From NCBI GenBank assembly GCA_903822005.1, contig CAIJNL010000036.1:1-64000 (forward strand): 64,000 bases of DNA. Reading direction: 5' to 3'. The translations under genes were made by a program, and so were the position numbers. The DNA comes from an uncultured Nitrospiraceae bacterium (lineage in GTDB: Bacteria > Nitrospirota > Thermodesulfovibrionia > Thermodesulfovibrionales > Dissulfurispiraceae). Positions 60,642 through 64,000 of the stretch are shown piece by piece (the first letter of the stretch is position 1; every line of letters starts with the position of its first letter). The notes below the pieces were generated by a model that was not told the DNA's origin, did not search any database, and saw only the letters and a program-made list of their open reading frames with translations.

Positions 60642-61406
60642 ATGCAAATTGAATATAAATACATACTGTCTTCCAAAGGAAATATTGCGACTGCAATTCA
60701 TCATCCTTCTACGAGAACAGATAAACTGGCTATTCTTTGTCCGGGCTACCTCGACACAAAAGATTATGCTCACCTGGTTAAATTGTCTGATGATCTTGCG
60801 GCGTGCGGATATACAGCTGTCCGATTTGATCCCACAGGCACGTGGGAAAGTGGCGGCGATATTTCCGATTATAACGCAACTCAAACTCTATCAGATGTAA
60901 GAACAATTCTGGAACATATGATACTGGAAGGGAATTATAAGCATATTCTTCTCGGAGGCCATAGTTTGGGCGGACTCATTGCAATGGAATATGCTTCGCG
61001 AGATCCGAGAATTTCGGTTGTCCTGGCCCTCATGTCGCCATATTCCCTGAGAAGACCTATCTATAAAGACGGCATTGAAAAGTGGGAAAACAGAGGCTGT
61101 CGCATTTCAAGGAGACAAATACCCGGAAGTACTGAAAAAAAAGAATTTCGGGTTCCGTATAGCAATGCCGAAGACCGTCTGAAATATAATGCCATAGACA
61201 GCATCAGGCGTTTCCGAGGGCTCTTGATTCTTATTGGCGGAGAGCTGGATGACAGGGTTTTCACGGACGATCTCAGGCTTATTTATGATAGTGCGAATGA
61301 GCCGAAAAAACTCATCATAATAAAAGGAATTGTGCATAATTACCGTCACAACGACAGGGATATAGATATTGTCAATCAGAATATCCTGGCCCATTTGCCG
61401 GCGTGA
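60642..61406 (+). CDS. Alpha/beta hydrolase
   Basis: The 254-residue cytoplasmic protein has an alpha/beta hydrolase fold with nucleophile Ser in GGHSLGG, a likely acid Asp in GGELDDRVF and the His in KGIVHNYRHND. It resembles serine aminopeptidase-like and acyl-esterase members; no signal peptide. ATG 60642 follows GGATTGAGCG; a GTG at 60600 in frame would add 14 residues. Position before the CoA genes could suggest a thioesterase or lactonase step, but the fold is too common to say. Confidence 0.82.
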   Translation: MQIEYKYILSSKGNIATAIHHPSTRTDKLAILCPGYLDTKDYAHLVKLSDDLAACGYTAVRFDPTGTWESGGDISDYNATQTLSDVRTILEHMILEGNYKHILLGGHSLGGLIAMEYASRDPRISVVLALMSPYSLRRPIYKDGIEKWENRGCRISRRQIPGSTEKKEFRVPYSNAEDRLKYNAIDSIRRFRGLLILIGGELDDRVFTDDLRLIYDSANEPKKLIIIKGIVHNYRHNDRDIDIVNQNILAHLPA

Positions 61407-61430
61407 TAAATTTAAGGAGGTTGTACCTTT

Positions 61431-62369
61431 ATGAGAACCGACTATATAAATGAAGTAGTCCGCAGGTCACGGCTGATTATGCCCGCCAATGCCCCCAAGT
61501 TCACCGGCAAGGCCTTCTCGCGCAATGCGGACGCAGTTGTTCTCGACCTTGAAGACAGCGTTCCTGTATCAGAGAAGGCCGCCACACGCAAACTTATTAA
61601 GGAACTGATACCAAACGTTGCCAGGGGCGGCAGTGATGTCTTCGTGCGGGTAAACAATACGTCCGGGATGCTGAATGATGACATCACGGCATCGGTATGG
61701 CCGGGGCTTGCCGGGTTTATTATCCCTAAAGTCGAAAGCGCCGATGAGATTGGCCGGATAGAACAATTAATCGTGAAGCTTGAAAAAGAACGGAACATTT
61801 CGGATGGAACAATTGTTATATCGGTGCTGATAGAATCCGGAAGGGGTTATCTGAATATGGCGCATATCGCCGGCGCGAGCGACCGGGTTGATTCGCTTAC
61901 CCTCGGCAATGAGGACTTCCTCAGGGAGATGGGCATAACCGAAAGTGCTGACACATATCAAGGTTTGTTAGTCGCCAGGATGCAGCTTCTCTTCACTGCG
62001 CGCGCTTACGGGAAGATGCCGATGGGGCTTCTCGGAAGTCTTGCGAATTACGGCGACCCCGACGCATTCGAAAAGAGCGCGGTGCTGGCGTACAGGCATG
62101 GCTTTCTTGGCGCAAGCTGCATACATCCCGGCAATGTCGAAGTATTGAACATGGCATTTTCGCCAGGGGTGGAAGAGGTCGAACGCTCCGAAAAAATCGT
62201 TTTTGCGATGAATGAAGCCATCGCGGCCGGAAAAGCCTCAACTTCGTTCGAAGGCAAGATGATCGATTATGTGCACCTGGACAGGGCAAAGCAGCTGCTC
62301 TCGCGCAGTGCGAGGATAGCCGCGTTTGAACAAAAGAAGAAGCTGGCAAGAGAAGGCGCATCAAGTTGA
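61431..62369 (+). CDS. HpcH/HpaI aldolase family, CitE-like acyl-CoA lyase
   Basis: The 312-residue TIM-barrel protein has the CitE/malyl-CoA lyase pattern: RSRLIMPANAPKF near the start (an Arg that binds the substrate carboxylate), ADAVVLDLEDSVP and FVRVNN, the metal-ligand Glu in IESGRGYLNMA and LTLGNEDFLREMG, and the C-terminal CIHPGNVE. Family members cleave citramalyl-CoA, malyl-CoA or citryl-CoA. AAGGAGG precedes ATG 61431. It overlaps the ribosome-binding region of the CoA-transferase gene, so the two are likely coupled. Confidence 0.88.
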   Translation: MRTDYINEVVRRSRLIMPANAPKFTGKAFSRNADAVVLDLEDSVPVSEKAATRKLIKELIPNVARGGSDVFVRVNNTSGMLNDDITASVWPGLAGFIIPKVESADEIGRIEQLIVKLEKERNISDGTIVISVLIESGRGYLNMAHIAGASDRVDSLTLGNEDFLREMGITESADTYQGLLVARMQLLFTARAYGKMPMGLLGSLANYGDPDAFEKSAVLAYRHGFLGASCIHPGNVEVLNMAFSPGVEEVERSEKIVFAMNEAIAAGKASTSFEGKMIDYVHLDRAKQLLSRSARIAAFEQKKKLAREGASS

Positions 62370-62386
62370 GAAAAGGAGAAAATATC

Positions 62387-63610
62387 ATGGCTGACAATAA
62401 CGCAGGGAAAGTACAGGATCAGAAAAACGGATCGCAGATATCAGGGCCGCTCACAGGCGTGCGCTTGCTTGACCTGAGCGCATACATTGCGGGACCCTAC
62501 GGATGTTCGTTGCTTGCCGACATGGGCGCCGAGGTCATAAAGATCGAGCCGCCTGATGGAGACAATCTTCGCAAATATCCATCTACCCTCCCGTCCGAGA
62601 GCCGCGCGTTCCTCGGAGTAAACCGCAGCAAGTTAGGATTAGCACTTGATCTGAAGCAGCCTGACGGTCAGGCGGTCCTGATGAGGTTGATCAAAAAGGC
62701 CGATGTGCTCGTGCATAACTTCCGCCCGAGCGTGCCGCCGAGGCTCGGTATTGATTATGACAAGCTGAAGGAAGTCAATCCGCGTCTTATCTACTGCGCC
62801 GTTACAGGCTATGGCGAGACCGGCCCGCTAAAGGACAACGCGGGATTAGACCAGGTCGTGCAGACGATGACAGGCATGTGTTCGATGCAGGGCCCGGCAG
62901 GGGGGCCGCCGCAGATACTGTATGGTTCAGTAGTCGATTTTTACGCTGCCGCCCTGGTGGCCGCAGGCGTCTCGGCCGCTCTATATGAGCGCGAGCGCAG
63001 CGGGCTCGGTCAATATGTCGGAGTTTCATTGCTCAGGAGCGCGCTGACCATGCAGTCGACCCGCCTTATTTGGGCTGAAGGGGAAAGTCGCGATGCCTTT
63101 AGAGACATGCGTTCGGGCGGCGTAACCGGCATACATCCTGCAGGCGAGGGCTATCTCTACCTCTCAGCAAATACTCCGCACTTCTGGAAAGCGCTCTGCG
63201 AAAAGACAGGGCTCAAAGAGCTTCTTGAAAATGAGAGATATGATACCGTAAAAAAGCGTAACCAGCACGCAGGAGAGCTTGTGCCGAAGCTGCATCAGGC
63301 GCTTCAGGCGAAGAGCGCCCTCGAATGGGAGGCTTTATTCGGCCAGGAAGTGCCATGCGCGGCAGCAAGGACAGTGGAAGACATGTTCGACTTCCCGCAG
63401 GTGAAGGCGGAAAACATGATCAAGACATTTGAGCATCCCAAGGCGGGAAAGTACCAGGGCTTCATGTATCCAGTAAAGTTCGGCAGGACGCCCGGCCCGG
63501 AACCTTTTTCAGCGCCGGATTTCGGTCAGCATTCCTCTGACGTGCTGACGCAGGATGGATGGACCGATGAGGAGATCGCGAAGATGCGTTCGGACCGCTC
63601 CGTTCTTTGA
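62387..63610 (+). CDS. CaiB/BaiF family (class III) CoA-transferase
   Basis: Transfers CoA between carboxylic acids. The 407-residue protein has LTGVRLLDLSAYIAGPYGCS near residue 22, ADMGAEVIKIEPP, the conserved NFRPSVPPRLGIDY and the nucleophilic Asp at about 155 (NAGLDQVVQTMTG). AAGGAG precedes ATG 62387. With the CitE-like lyase just upstream, it probably activates a hydroxy- or unsaturated dicarboxylate (for example citramalate or itaconate) for cleavage; such pairs are known in itaconate and 3-hydroxypropionate pathways. Confidence 0.9.
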   Translation: MADNNAGKVQDQKNGSQISGPLTGVRLLDLSAYIAGPYGCSLLADMGAEVIKIEPPDGDNLRKYPSTLPSESRAFLGVNRSKLGLALDLKQPDGQAVLMRLIKKADVLVHNFRPSVPPRLGIDYDKLKEVNPRLIYCAVTGYGETGPLKDNAGLDQVVQTMTGMCSMQGPAGGPPQILYGSVVDFYAAALVAAGVSAALYERERSGLGQYVGVSLLRSALTMQSTRLIWAEGESRDAFRDMRSGGVTGIHPAGEGYLYLSANTPHFWKALCEKTGLKELLENERYDTVKKRNQHAGELVPKLHQALQAKSALEWEALFGQEVPCAAARTVEDMFDFPQVKAENMIKTFEHPKAGKYQGFMYPVKFGRTPGPEPFSAPDFGQHSSDVLTQDGWTDEEIAKMRSDRSVL

Positions 63611-63645
63611 TTGACTTTTTCTGAAAGTCGAGATTCAGTAAAAAA

Positions 63646-63671
63646 AGCCGACAGATTTGACTCTGTCGGCT
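63646..63671 (+). terminator. Rho-independent terminator after CoA-transferase gene
   Basis: AGCCGACAGA (63646-63655) pairs perfectly with TCTGTCGGCT (63662-63671) around a six-base loop, followed by a T-run at 63671-63676. A matching A-run on the left makes it usable in both directions, so it can also end the leftward tRNA transcript. Confidence 0.9.
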
Positions 63672-63703
63672 TTTTTGTATCCCGCGGGTTAACGGGTTTT
63701 ATA

Positions 63704-63778
<75 letters not shown>

Positions 63779-63798
63779 AACCAGGATGCGAATGTAAA

Positions 63799-63827
63799 TT
63801 TAAACTCAAAGGGCGCCCATTTGTCAA
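63799..63827 (-). promoter_or_regulatory. Promoter of the tRNA-Val gene
   Basis: On the minus strand TTGACA (63827-63822), a 17-base spacer and TTTAAA (63804-63799). It ends about 20 bases before the tRNA 5' end. Confidence 0.6.
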
Positions 63828-63890
63828 GAAGTCAATCTGCATTAAACCTGCCTTCAGGTTATCGTGGGGGCCGTTTCCGGCGATGGCAAA

Positions 63891-64000
63891 TTATTTTATT
63901 TTGCACTGGCTTAGGTATTTGTATATAGGGCCTGTCGTGGTTACAATGAAGGATATAAGCGCAAGCGATGTTGTTTGGAAGGAGATTTTGATGATCAGGA
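63891..64000 (-). CDS. C-terminal end of a membrane protein, partial
   Basis: On the minus strand an open frame enters from the right edge and stops at 63891, giving 36 residues. They are hydrophobic in the middle (LALISFIVTTTGPIY) and end in a basic tail (KYLSQCKIK), as in the last helix of an inner-membrane protein. No family can be named from this fragment. A six-base inverted repeat (AACCTG/CAGGTT, 63845-63860) follows without a T-run. Confidence 0.35.
   Translation of the reverse strand, partial: LIIKISFQTTSLALISFIVTTTGPIYKYLSQCKIK

Noticed and set aside
63845-63860. AACCTG/CAGGTT hairpin as a terminator for the right-edge gene
   Set aside because: Short stem without a T-run on either strand.

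Overview
The window is chromosomal DNA from a diderm, hopanoid-producing, flagellated bacterium that carries type IV-type pili. The mix is Mla lipid transport, an hpn hopanoid operon, RpoN-type control next to minor-pilin/PilY1 clusters, bactofilin with an M23 peptidase, a MoeA-PBP fusion and PyrK/PyrD. This fits Nitrospirota or a Desulfobacterota-like lineage better than enteric Proteobacteria. That placement is an inference from gene content, not from a phylogeny.

Layout. 1-2400 (leftward): a flagellin operon (flagellin, unknown gene, flbT) whose last gene is cut by the end of an IS21-like element. 2500-17150 (rightward): housekeeping genes greA, pyrK-pyrD, mlaEFDC, a response regulator, valS, an unknown membrane-tailed protein, nadC, purM, an M23 peptidase with bactofilin, and a moeA fusion. 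17242-18928 (leftward): a LysM-NlpC/P60 hydrolase and scpB. 19016-22135: a DsbC-like protein with an added CxxCH motif, then a histidine kinase and an NtrC-type regulator. 22291-34354: two paralogous minor-pilin/PilY1 clusters. The first starts at a possible sigma-54 promoter right after the NtrC-type gene; the second has its own sigma-70-like promoter. 34394-46874: a hopanoid locus, with mlaA and hpnM leftward and hpnN, hpnK, a small transporter, shc, hpnA, hpnH, a CruF-like gene, hpnG and hpnI rightward, from a divergent promoter region holding a 10-bp inverted repeat.

47100-63700 looks like an inserted metabolic island. It begins where a B12-type radical SAM gene breaks off after about 55 codons and ends at the 3' end of a tRNA-Val gene. 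It encodes a fumarate-reductase-like flavoprotein, an Fe-S subunit, a split class I (fumarase-type) hydratase, a membrane Fe-S/cytochrome b protein, a ModA-like protein without signal peptide (resembling the aconitate isomerase type), a HutC-type GntR regulator, a second divergent flavoprotein, an MmgE/PrpD protein, a TAXI-TRAP transporter, an alpha/beta hydrolase, a CitE-like lyase and a CaiB/BaiF CoA-transferase. Two operons start from nearly identical 198-bp promoter-leader copies, each with a TTGACA/TATAGA promoter overlapped by a palindrome; a related site lies at the gntR promoter. I infer import and breakdown of an unsaturated di- or tricarboxylate (aconitate, itaconate, mesaconate or similar), partly as a quinone-linked electron acceptor. 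This is the best candidate for an undescribed system here. The substrate is not proven by the sequence.

Limits: gene families were assigned by eye from motifs, length and context. No database search, folding or alignment program was run.
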